Shown in pieces: positions 1 through 8,301 of a DNA stretch of 64,000 nucleotides; the first letter of the stretch is position 1; every line of letters starts with the position of its first letter. Origin of the DNA: Stentor roeselii (Eukaryota > Ciliophora > Heterotrichea > Heterotrichida > Stentoridae); NCBI GenBank assembly GCA_006503475.1, contig RSEH01000049.1:123360-187359 (forward strand). The letters are read 5' to 3'. Under the pieces are notes generated by a model, which was not told where the DNA came from, did no database searches, and saw only the letters and a list, made by a program, of their open reading frames with translations. Position numbers and translations under genes: made by a program.

Positions 1-36
1 AGATTCATGTGATCAAAACAACTTCAAAAAAAATTC

Positions 37-252
37 TCATTCTTCAAAGGTCAAAGACCTGGTAAAGACTTTTAAGGAAAGTGCAAATCTTTCAAACAAA
101 CGTGAAATAAATGATAAGATTTTTTCTGAAGTAGAAATGTAATCGTTGGCCATCTTTGAAGTGATGATGAATTTCGCCTTACTGGAATTATGTGTCGGCT
201 CTATTGAATCAAATTTTTTAGATTTTTTAAGATTTTCTTGAAAAATAAACAT
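37..252 (-). CDS. Possible small ORF, 71 codons, unknown
   Basis: An ATG-initiated frame of 71 codons closed by TGA. It is rich in Lys, Ser and Phe, with mixed codons that look coding rather than random. No family is recognised. No 15-nt intron of the type seen elsewhere in the window extends it past the TGA towards the window edge. It may be a genuine short gene, or the decayed end of something lying to the left. Its upstream flank (about 253-330) is AT-rich and lacks a clear leader signature. Confidence 0.3.
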   Translation of the reverse strand: MFIFQENLKKSKKFDSIEPTHNSSKAKFIITSKMANDYISTSEKILSFISRLFERFALSLKVFTRSLTFEE

Positions 253-1100
253 CAAGGAAATTGAATGGTCACGTCCTATTTTTTTGAAATGTTTTGGTTT
301 TCATTATTTTAATTTTACCTACTTTGGAGTGTCAGGGGCTTTGAAAAAGTTTATCAAGCCTAATATCGGCTTATCAATAAATTATTAGGTCTTATTTCTC
401 TAGCAACTATTAATAAAACTGTTGAGTGATGATGATACAGGTTGTTAACTGGGTAAATAAATTCACTTATGGGCTTTCTGTGGAAATGAACTTTAAGGAT
501 TTTTTTTTAATTAAAAAAACGGATTTTTTCTTATTATTGACATTGAAATTCTTTTCAATTTAAAACTAAAGCTAATACTTTATTAAGTTATCACAATTGT
601 AAGATATATCGGACTGCTTCAATATCAATAAATATTTTTTATATAATGAAAACATAATAAATTAATTAGAAACAATATAAGTAAATATCCAAAAATATCA
701 TGGTAAATTAAGAATATATAAAATATTGAGAATAATTAACCATGACCCATAGTTGACTCTAATAATTCGCTAATATATTCAATTAACTTATATAATTAAA
801 CACGAAATACTATTTTAAATAATCATGTGATTTATGTGAAAATATCAGCAAATACATTTATTTCATCAGCTAACCTTTAATTCGATATTTTCATCATATG
901 AGACACTTACCATTTTTAACTTTCTTATCTTCACAGATAAGAGTTGCAAAAGTACTTGCTTAAATATATATTCTTAACACGAAGTTTTGATCTAGAGCGG
1001 AAAAATGACTATTAACTTTCTGGTGATTTCTGGAGGGTTAGAGTAGTCTTGATGAAAGTTTTATCTACTTCTTAATACTTTCCACCGTGCTTTATTGATC
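253..1100. other. AT-rich intergenic DNA
   Basis: About 850 bases without an open frame that looks coding. The stretch is strongly AT-rich, with scattered short A and T runs and TA-rich segments around 600-830. No RNA gene, array or repeat was seen. It leads into the G-poor leader of the gene at 1229. Confidence 0.5.
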
Positions 1101-1228
1101 AATTTTATAATATTTCCTTAACAATCACATAATAAACCCTTTAAATCATCATCCTTAAACATATAAAATCCTAAATTCCAAATCCATTTCTTCATCCTTC
1201 ATCATCCCTGAAATCAAAAATAATCAAA
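1101..1228 (+). promoter_or_regulatory. G-depleted leader upstream of the gene at 1229
   Basis: By eye only one G occurs on the coding strand in these 128 bases, while C and A are common. The same signature precedes the genes at 8302, 15859 and, on the other strand, 30086. This is probably the promoter and 5' leader region. The function is inferred from position and recurrence only. Confidence 0.5.
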
Positions 1229-2392
1229 ATGAGTCGAGTGCCACTAGAATCTTTCATGACCGAGCGTCAAGAGACCCGAGCGAATTTTTTAAAAAAAGAC
1301 AAAGACCGTTTATGCAAAAGACTCGAAGACCTCGAAGAACGTTTATATTCAACGAAGATGACTTTGCAATCACTTCTTCCCCAGAGTCCAAAGTCCATAT
1401 CCGAATACGAAAAAAGCATAATTCTCGACTACCTGATCGAAGAAAAGAACATCTTTGCACGTCGTTTAAGTGAAATTTCAGTGTTAAACACGGAATCACT
1501 TCAAAAGTCTTCAATCCAAAAGAAAAAAATCAAAGAAATCCTTGAAAGAGAAAAAACCATCGAATCTGAACTTAACAGTAAACTTTTAACTGTTCTTCAA
1601 GAATCTCGAGAAAAAGAAGAAAATATTGTTAAACTTAGTCTTTTGTCTGAAAAACTTAATAGTGAATTTAAAGAACTTGCAAAAAATCGCCTGAATTCTG
1701 TTGTTTCACCGAAAAATGTTCCTGATTTACTAGTCAAAAATCAGGCTGGAATTGAAAGAGTCATTCTTAAGGTCAGAGATTTCACGAAAAATATCAAAGA
1801 GGAAAATAAAGATCTAGAAAAAAAGATTGAAAGGTATTTTAAAGAATTGGATAAATGCAATCAAGGCTTGAAATATCCTGTGAAAGTCGGAAAGACTCTT
1901 GATGAACTTTTGGACCCTGTCAAAAAAGACTTGAGAGAAGCTGATATTCGGTATAAATGTGAAGAAGTTAATTTCAGGTTTAATAAAACTTTCAAAAGGC
2001 AGGAAGATAGCAAGTCTCAAACTTTGAGACTTAAACTAGAAGAAGAGTTCATAAAATTAGAAACCCTATGCAAAGAACTAAAAAACGCCCAAACAACAAA
2101 CAGCATGCTTCAAGAGGACAAGCTAAACCTTCTCTCAGTACTATCCCACATTCGCAAAGGGACCAAACAAGTGACCCACAAGCCTAAAGTCCAAGATTCC
2201 TTCAACAACCTCCACAAGCGAGTAGTTTCAAATCCTTTAGAATACAAGTCACAAGACCCAGTTCTCCAAAAAGAAGAAAACCCAATCAAATTCGATTTAG
2301 ACTCAAAAGACCTTGATCAGTTCTCCAGTGTAGAAGACAACAACTACGACATTCCATGTGACAGCATGATAGACGATTTCATCGACTTATAG
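1229..2392 (+). CDS. Coiled-coil protein, unknown function
   Basis: A 387-residue protein dominated by Lys, Glu, Leu and Ser in heptad-like arrangement from about residue 10 to 300, so mostly a long coiled coil. The last 30 residues are acidic and end in Asp-Asp-Phe-Ile-Asp-Leu. There is no signal peptide, membrane segment or catalytic motif. The ATG follows a G-poor leader and the frame closes with TAG. The first 300 bases of the ORF are richer in C and A than the middle, a pattern seen in other genes here. I do not recognise a family. A cytoskeletal, basal-body or scaffold role is a guess from the coiled coil. Confidence 0.8.
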   Translation: MSRVPLESFMTERQETRANFLKKDKDRLCKRLEDLEERLYSTKMTLQSLLPQSPKSISEYEKSIILDYLIEEKNIFARRLSEISVLNTESLQKSSIQKKKIKEILEREKTIESELNSKLLTVLQESREKEENIVKLSLLSEKLNSEFKELAKNRLNSVVSPKNVPDLLVKNQAGIERVILKVRDFTKNIKEENKDLEKKIERYFKELDKCNQGLKYPVKVGKTLDELLDPVKKDLREADIRYKCEEVNFRFNKTFKRQEDSKSQTLRLKLEEEFIKLETLCKELKNAQTTNSMLQEDKLNLLSVLSHIRKGTKQVTHKPKVQDSFNNLHKRVVSNPLEYKSQDPVLQKEENPIKFDLDSKDLDQFSSVEDNNYDIPCDSMIDDFIDL

Positions 2393-2463
2393 TTTTCGAT
2401 TATTTTCCATAGTTAATAAACCTGCATCAAATAAATTTCCAAATTAATATCTATCCAAAAGTC

Positions 2464-3411
2464 TCACTTTATAGGAACCGGGTTCGCGATAAGCAAATTC
2501 TTAAAAGGCGCGTTCACGTCAAGTCCCTTTGGAGCAATCAACAAAAAAGGCCTGTTGGAGACCACTGCTGCTTCGAAGCCTTCAGGAAGTCCAGCTTTGT
2601 AAACTGGAGCCAATGGACGGTTTGGCCTGTTCGGTTCTATCAAGTTGATGTCGAAGTAAGGAACGTTGCTTTTAGGTCTTAATAGAAATAATATTCCACC
2701 TATTGCTGTTAGTTCGAATGTTTCATCGAAATAGGTCAAAGTCACTGATGCCTCGCGGTCCATATTACCTGTCGCGGCAATTATGATTACGATAAAAAGA
2801 ACTAAAAATTGAGTCAGGTAGTAATAACAGGATAGTCTCAAAAACCAGACTAGTAAGTCTATCTTTGCTTGAATTGGAGCTAAAAGGTTCTGGATTCCTG
2901 ATTCCATCAGGGCTAGTTGACGCGTTTTTAGCAGGCGAATGTTCTCCAAGGTATACTTCGAAGTAATATAAAAAAGACTAACAACCATGCAAAGCAGCAC
3001 AATGATAACCAAGTCCGCTTCAATGAAATAAGCGCTATAAATCAAATAAACCGACCCCATGACTAGCGCGACAATTGAAAGTTCTCGACGTTGAAGTATA
3101 TCAGAAATGACACAAAAACCCTTAGAGGCAAGGACTAGACTAGTATAGATGAAGGTTTTGTAAATGGTTATCATCGAAGTCACCGCGATTCCCCAGTACT
3201 CAGCTCCTGACTGGTTTAAAATGTACCCGACGAGGCAGAAGCACTCGATGCACTTGCAGGCGACTATGAAGTTCATGAACTTGTGAAGAGGCTTCAGGTG
3301 CCGCTTGTTTATGTAGTAGTTGTTTATAAACCAGAAAATTAAAAAACCTAGCCAGAGTAGCCCGAAACCAAGGAAGGAAAACCCTTCTAGTAAGTCAAAG
3401 TTCACTGCCAT
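2464..3411 (-). CDS. Seven-transmembrane protein, possibly GOST/lung-7TM-like
   Basis: A 315-residue polytopic membrane protein. Hydrophobic segments fall at about residues 11-31, 44-64, 71-103, 109-130, 132-149, 185-213 and 231-244, giving seven membrane spans and a cytoplasmic-looking tail of about 70 residues. The spacing, with an Lys-Pro-Leu-His-Lys segment before span 2 and an Ala-Ser-Lys-Gly-Phe at the end of span 3, recalls the GOST (lung 7TM/GPR107/PTM1) family. Those proteins usually carry a large lumenal domain before span 1, and none is present here. The start codon lies 22 bp from the divergent start of the gene at 3434. The family call is tentative; the topology is well supported. 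Confidence 0.7.
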   Translation of the reverse strand: MAVNFDLLEGFSFLGFGLLWLGFLIFWFINNYYINKRHLKPLHKFMNFIVACKCIECFCLVGYILNQSGAEYWGIAVTSMITIYKTFIYTSLVLASKGFCVISDILQRRELSIVALVMGSVYLIYSAYFIEADLVIIVLLCMVVSLFYITSKYTLENIRLLKTRQLALMESGIQNLLAPIQAKIDLLVWFLRLSCYYYLTQFLVLFIVIIIAATGNMDREASVTLTYFDETFELTAIGGILFLLRPKSNVPYFDINLIEPNRPNRPLAPVYKAGLPEGFEAAVVSNRPFLLIAPKGLDVNAPFKNLLIANPVPIK

Positions 3412-3433
3412 TTATAGAGGTTATTAGAAGGGC
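3412..3433. promoter_or_regulatory. 22-bp divergent promoter
   Basis: Only 22 bases separate the start codons of two diverging membrane-protein genes. The stretch carries a TATA-like element (reads TATAAA on the minus strand just before that gene's ATG). At least one core promoter must overlap a coding region or be extremely short. Confidence 0.45.
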
Positions 3434-4126
3434 ATGATCGCCTTTTTGATTTTGTTTCTAATGTTGGCTGTTGCGGATGAACTTTATTTTAGGGATCTTT
3501 CGGAAAATGTTGAGTTTTCTTGGGAGTATTTGAAGAAGGGAAACCCTTATTCGATTGTTAGTGGACAGCATGTCATTCATTTCTCTTTCGCCGAAGATCT
3601 TCCATTCACCTGCCAAGGTCAAAACGCTTCAGTGATTCTTCTTTCCAAAGACAAAGATTCCTGCGAAATTCTAGGAAGACATGAAATCAACACTTATCAA
3701 ATAGTCGAAACTTCAAATTCTTTAGGAATCGAAATTTTTTATCGAAAAGGTTCTCTTTGTCGAGATAGGCTCTGGGGAGATATTCCAAGAAGAACTGAAT
3801 TCAAATTTATTTGCAGTAAGCGAGATCAAGACTTTATTTTAATGAGTTCAATCAGAAGTTGCAGAACAATTATTCAAAAAAGGGGAAAAGCAGGATGTTT
3901 TCAAAGTATCGTCAGCGAAGGAATGGAAACTTTGATTATTGCAGCGTATTTTTTATTTAGAGGACTTTTTATGATTTTTATTGGGTTTTGCTGGATTCTT
4001 TATGATATTTTGAATGATGATAATTATTCAGATGCTTTTGTGCAAGATGGGTTTGCTGGGGTTGTGTTGTATGGGAAGAATAAAGTGCTTGCGTTTGATG
4101 ATAAGAGGAAGTATACTGAAGTTTGA
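3434..4126 (+). CDS. Type I membrane protein with signal peptide
   Basis: A 230-residue protein. The N-terminus, MIAFLILFLMLAVADELYF, is a clear signal peptide with probable cleavage after an Ala near residue 14. A lumenal or extracellular part of about 140 residues follows, with six or more Cys that could form disulfides. A hydrophobic span lies at about residues 163-190, then a short Asp- and Lys-rich tail. The stop is TGA. No family is recognised. It sits head to head with the seven-TM gene, so the two may be co-expressed; a physical partnership (lumenal ligand-binding part plus 7TM part) is speculation. Confidence 0.75.
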   Translation: MIAFLILFLMLAVADELYFRDLSENVEFSWEYLKKGNPYSIVSGQHVIHFSFAEDLPFTCQGQNASVILLSKDKDSCEILGRHEINTYQIVETSNSLGIEIFYRKGSLCRDRLWGDIPRRTEFKFICSKRDQDFILMSSIRSCRTIIQKRGKAGCFQSIVSEGMETLIIAAYFLFRGLFMIFIGFCWILYDILNDDNYSDAFVQDGFAGVVLYGKNKVLAFDDKRKYTEV

Positions 4127-4495
4127 AGGGATTATTTAAAGTTAGATAAAAAGTTTTATCTTTGAATAAATTTTTGATCAAGATATTTGGTCTTATCTTA
4201 TTGATCTAATTTATAGTATTTTATATATCTTATAACAAAAAAGGGTAATTTTATTAATTATTCTCAAGGATATATATAAGATTTATGTTCCTAAGTCTTA
4301 GATTACATGGACTTTATATATCTTGAGGGTTTTTAATTTTTGGAAAATATAAAGCGAAATATTAGGTTTAGTATTCCTTACTCACTGTCTCTCTTTTTAT
4401 AATCTCTTAAATCTTCAAATTTTAATCCTTGGTACTTTTTTCATATCAAAACTATTAAGTCTCTAATAAATCGATTTAAATCCTAATTAAACTAA
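4127..4495. other. Intergenic DNA and leader of the gene at 4496
   Basis: An AT-rich spacer of 369 bases. The last 115 bases before the ATG are poor in G on the coding strand, as in other leaders in the window. Nothing else was seen. Confidence 0.45.
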
Positions 4496-5884
4496 ATGGA
4501 TCAAATATGTTCCTATGAAGGTTGCAAAGGCAGTCCAAAAAACCTTTCTTCCCACAACGCCTCCCCAATATTCTGCGATTATCACCTAGATCTCCATCAA
4601 ACTAATCCAGATCTTCACCCTAAGCCTGCCATTCTCAATCTCGAACAATCAAAAATTTCAAATCTCCTATCAAAAGAGATGATAAAGCTTTCCTCAACAG
4701 TAGCGCAAGTAGTTATGACAGGTAAAGACATGTTCAACGAAGTCTGCATGAAAATAGTTGAAATCACAGACGATTTAACTAAAAGACAACAGTCTTTAAT
4801 CGAAATGGCAAACAACCAGTCAACAGTTCCTGAAGACTCTGTGAAAGAACTGACAAACATTCAAATAAAATTCAAAAAAAAAGAAGACTTCAGAAAAATG
4901 ATTGATCAGCACTTTTCTCAACAAGAATCAACTTTTGATTTTTCAATTTTTTCTAAAGACTTTCAGGATATTATCTTCTATTTGCAACACAGCAACGAAT
5001 TACTTGAAAATGTGAGAAGTCAAACTGAGGAAGATAAGGAAAATACGAAAGAAGTACTCGAAAAAATGAAGAAATTTGAAAATAGTTCTTATGAAAATAC
5101 TGCTTCCTTTGAAAAACGCATAAAACAGCTTGAAGAACTGAGTAAAAAACAAGAAAAGGCCTTTTCAACTAAAAGCAAAACAAAAAAAATTAAATATCGA
5201 CTTCGTGCTTTGGAGAATCAAATTGAAAGTCAAGAAAAAATGCTTGAAGAAGTTAATTTGAAGTTCGAAAATATCAGTCAAAGTATTCAACAACATATCT
5301 TGAACCTTTCTGAAAACGAGAAAAATTCGAGAAAATTTGAGAAAAAAGCGGAGAAGGAGATTAACTTTAAATTTTCTCAGATTTTCTTGTCTTTTGAGAA
5401 AGAAAGAGAAAAATTGAATGATTTGATGGAGGAATATAAAAATTTTACTTGTGAACAGATCTTAAAAAATAATGAAGAGGTTGGCTTGGTTTATCAAAGG
5501 AAGTTTGAAGAAAATGATGAGAGATTTAAGGAGTTTTGTGATCGGGTTTCTAGTGATTTGAAAAATCTTGAATTGAAATATGATGGATTAGATGAACAGA
5601 TTTCTTTTTGTTTTACTCAAAGGCTTAGCTTGGAAATTGAAAATATTATGAATCAAAAACAAGAAGAAAAATTAAGGGTTGAAAATGAAAAAGAAAAAAG
5701 AGGTGCTAATAATTTAGACTTTGATTCGAAGAATTTAGAAGAAAAAATACAATTTTATTTATCTTTAAAACTTGGGAAATCAGATGACTGGCCACGTAGG
5801 TATCCTAAAGATATCAAAGAAATCAAGATCACAAATAATAGATCCTTTATGTTTGTTTGTAATCAATATAAAGGTACACTTTAG
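4496..5884 (+). CDS. B-box-like zinc finger plus coiled-coil protein, probably truncated
   Basis: A 462-residue protein. The first 35 residues hold a Cys/His cluster: Cys5, Cys10, then FCDYHLDLH with Cys and two His. This resembles a B-box-type zinc site. A long Lys/Glu-rich coiled coil fills most of residues 60-420. The last 25 residues change character to short beta-strand-like segments (KEIKITNNRSFMFVCN), as at the start of a beta-propeller blade, and the frame then ends at TAG. The following 400 bases still read like propeller blades in shifted, stop-riddled frames. The architecture therefore recalls TRIM-type proteins (B-box, coiled coil, propeller) that have lost the propeller. Function is unknown. 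Confidence 0.7.
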   Translation: MDQICSYEGCKGSPKNLSSHNASPIFCDYHLDLHQTNPDLHPKPAILNLEQSKISNLLSKEMIKLSSTVAQVVMTGKDMFNEVCMKIVEITDDLTKRQQSLIEMANNQSTVPEDSVKELTNIQIKFKKKEDFRKMIDQHFSQQESTFDFSIFSKDFQDIIFYLQHSNELLENVRSQTEEDKENTKEVLEKMKKFENSSYENTASFEKRIKQLEELSKKQEKAFSTKSKTKKIKYRLRALENQIESQEKMLEEVNLKFENISQSIQQHILNLSENEKNSRKFEKKAEKEINFKFSQIFLSFEKEREKLNDLMEEYKNFTCEQILKNNEEVGLVYQRKFEENDERFKEFCDRVSSDLKNLELKYDGLDEQISFCFTQRLSLEIENIMNQKQEEKLRVENEKEKRGANNLDFDSKNLEEKIQFYLSLKLGKSDDWPRRYPKDIKEIKITNNRSFMFVCNQYKGTL

Positions 5885-6300
5885 TAGATTGTAATTCTGA
5901 TATCAGTATATTCAAGCTTAAATAGTAACGATAAGATAGGTTTTTTCGATATAGTTGGTAAATGCTATTATGGTATCTATCAATCAGTATTGCTTATGCA
6001 GATAGAATACCTAACTTAAGGTATCAATAATAAGGCAGTATTGGATTAGCAGGTAAATTTATCTAAGGTATTTGTAACAATCATGAAAGATTTATCATTA
6101 TACGGACTAACTTAAAGGTTAAACAAATACAGACAGTAGATATCAATAGAAGGTATAAACAATGTAGGTAATAGTTGCAAAGAATGTAAATTTTATAATA
6201 AGGTTGTACAGCAGACGTAGGTACAAGTATATAGTTGGTAAAAGTAAGTGAGAGATAAGACAATTAGAAGGTAAATTTTAGCTAGTGAGTGTTTATAACC
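5882..6300 (+). pseudogene. Decayed beta-propeller tail of the upstream gene
   Basis: Right after the stop, a shifted frame reads LVDCNSDISIFKL, a typical blade pattern. Further on the DNA reads HERFIIIRTNLKVKQIQTVD in the same style. In-frame TAG and TAA codons and frame changes interrupt it repeatedly. The simplest reading is that the gene at 4496 once continued into a C-terminal propeller that has eroded. This rests on pattern only, with no alignment made. Confidence 0.4.
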
Positions 6301-6753
6301 TGAAGAGCAAAAATTTAGAGTTTAATCAAATCAATACAGGCTCACAATCAAGACAGTGGAAGGATACATATCCTGAATGCAACTATTCCGTGTGGGGATA
6401 TTAATTATTATTTAGGTTGATTAGATTAAATAATTAGACGATCTAAAACAATCATTTATTTAAGTAAGCTGAATGACTATTTCATATTTTTGCTAAATAG
6501 ATAATTTATTAATATCTTCAAATTCCTAATGATCTAAAGAATGATTCAATTTAACATTACAAATTTAACTTAGAGGATTTTTTAGGTCTATCATATGTTT
6601 AAAAAATTTAGAGAATATACTAGCTGGTAAACATCTTCAAAACGAATCTATTTATCCAAATTTAAAATATTTTAATAAGCATGCTTTGATTACCGTTAAA
6701 ATTTTAATATAATATAAATACGCTCAGCTCGATATAATTGATAAAAAATTGAA

Positions 6754-6885
6754 ATGGAAATACTCTTTGATACTGATTAGACTGATAAATCCAATCTTGC
6801 TAGAAAAACCTGTGGCGAACCCTACGACCAGAACGAGACGTTGCAAAAGACTCTTCAAGCAATCAGTAAGGAGCATTATTCCTGA
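6754..6885 (+). pseudogene. Coding relic, one in-frame TAG
   Basis: A frame starting at ATG runs 43 codons to a TGA with a single TAG at 6778. The second half has clearly higher GC than its surroundings and reads GEPYDQNETLQKTLQAISKE, which looks like real protein. No family was recognised. There is no GT at the position needed for a 15-nt intron that would remove the TAG. Confidence 0.35.
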
Positions 6886-7064
6886 GGGACCAACCTAATC
6901 TCATTTCTTCATTATCATCTAAACAATTTTTTCAACCTTTATAATATTTATTATTTATGATAATCAATAGAATTGAAGTTAAATATAATGAATGTATGTA
7001 TTCCATTCGAAAAAATTATTATTAAGGTGATTGGATTAATTAATGTGAATATGATTAAAACAAT

Positions 7065-7180
7065 CACTTGGTTTAGAGAGTTGAGTTAATATCATAATGG
7101 TTATTTCTAAAAAAATCTAAAGTTTAGAGAGTCGAGTTAATATCATAATTGTTATTTCTAAAAAAATCTAAACATTTAGA
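7065..7180 (+). repeat. Short direct repeat, two copies
   Basis: Two closely matching copies of about 50-60 bases lie in tandem (around 7070-7115 and 7120-7170). They share the run from TTTAGAGAGT through GTTATTTCTAAAAAAATCTA with a few differences. This is probably a local duplication in non-coding DNA. Confidence 0.5.
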
Positions 7181-7586
7181 ATATTCATTGAATGATACAC
7201 TTTTTAAATATAGACAAATTTATGTCTAAGCAACTCTTGAATATTTTACATCATGTACTAATTGAATAAACTTTTTCATACAATTTCTGTCTATTTAACT
7301 TTTTGGATATGTTAAATATAATGGATTTACAATACCGTTAAAATTTAAATATTATATATATGTGCACAACTATAAAGAAATTTCGATCAAAAACTAAATG
7401 AAAACACTCTAAAATGCTGCGTTAATATTTCTCATCTATGGACACGCAAAACACTTTCTTACTTTTTACTAATAAGTTTTATTGTTCCCAAACCTAAAGA
7501 TTATTTATTCATGATATACAATCAAGAAATACTATTATCTAGAAATTCATTTTGAATAAATAAATAAGATGAAGTGCATGAATTAG

Positions 7587-7724
7587 AATTGTAAGAGTTT
7601 ATATTTACCTGAGTTCAAGATTAAGGGCACGTGTAGGAATTACTTGTCAAACAATAACGCATATAGTCAGACTTCTTTGGAACAAATCTCAAACCTTGAA
7701 AAAGATTTCAAGAAATGTATCTAA
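7587..7724 (+). pseudogene. Coding relic, 45 codons
   Basis: Open between TAG at 7584 and TAA at 7722, and read in a coherent, charged helical style (TSLEQISNLEKDFKKCI). After the TAA the same frame continues for about 12 codons in the same style. It has no start codon context and no recognised family. Confidence 0.3.
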
Positions 7725-7864
7725 TTAAAACAACGAGTATCTCTTATCAATACATTAATTTTTAAAAATCTACAGTATAGATTACTATCTTGAAAGACTA
7801 TCAACTTTTTATGACCTGTATAAATATTATTGAATTATTACAATCATTAATATTTATATAAACC

Positions 7865-7984
7865 GATGACGGGAAAGTACATCTGTGGACTGGTACGGAA
7901 GAGTACAGAGAACTAGTCGAAGACACAGGCTGGCTATGGATCCCTGAAGAAATACCGCTAGGGGAACTTGTTCCTCTGAAATAA
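7865..7984 (+). pseudogene. GC-richer coding relic, 39 codons
   Basis: A block of sharply higher GC than its surroundings. It reads DDGKVHLWTGTEEYRELVED and then GWLWIPEEIPLGELVPLK before a TAA. It has acidic, Trp-rich, protein-like codons but no start codon upstream, where a TAA lies three codons before. It is probably an isolated exon or gene fragment. The family is unknown. Confidence 0.35.
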
Positions 7985-8040
7985 GTATTCATAATTAACG
8001 ATCTTAATAAACTAGTTCTCTAGAACCAATTTTTGATCAA

Positions 8041-8301
8041 TAAAATACAAAATAAAATAATTTTGTCTTAAATCTAATTTTAAATAATATCTTGAATTCT
8101 TTTCTAGCTAATCTTTTTAATCTTTATCTTCACCCACTAATCAATTACCTAAATCCAATCACTATACTTAAACCCTATCTCAAATAAAATCATCAAAACC
8201 TACAACATCTCTAAATCATCATTCAAATAAATTCACAATAAAAAACTATCTAAAACCCTTTCTTCTGAACTCCTCCAAATTAAAAAAATCCCTTAATATA
8301 A
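8041..8301 (+). promoter_or_regulatory. G-depleted leader of the PARP gene
   Basis: By eye only four G occur on the coding strand in 261 bases, and none across 8161-8220. It directly precedes the ATG of the giant PARP gene. This is the clearest plus-strand example of the leader signature in this window. Confidence 0.55.

Larger units (their letters stand above)
6301..8040. other. AT-rich gap with eroded coding fragments
   Basis: Mostly AT-rich DNA with no intact gene. Three short stretches stand out by higher GC and protein-like codons: 6754-6885, 7587-7724 and 7865-7984. They are listed separately. A near-direct repeat occurs around 7065-7180, where two copies of a segment meaning roughly 'TTTAGAGAGTYGAGTTAATATCATAA' lie about 60 bases apart. 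Confidence 0.45.

Noticed and set aside
7801-7992. Minus-strand 63-codon frame
   Set aside because: The plus strand of the same bases gives the more convincing protein-like reading (7865-7984).
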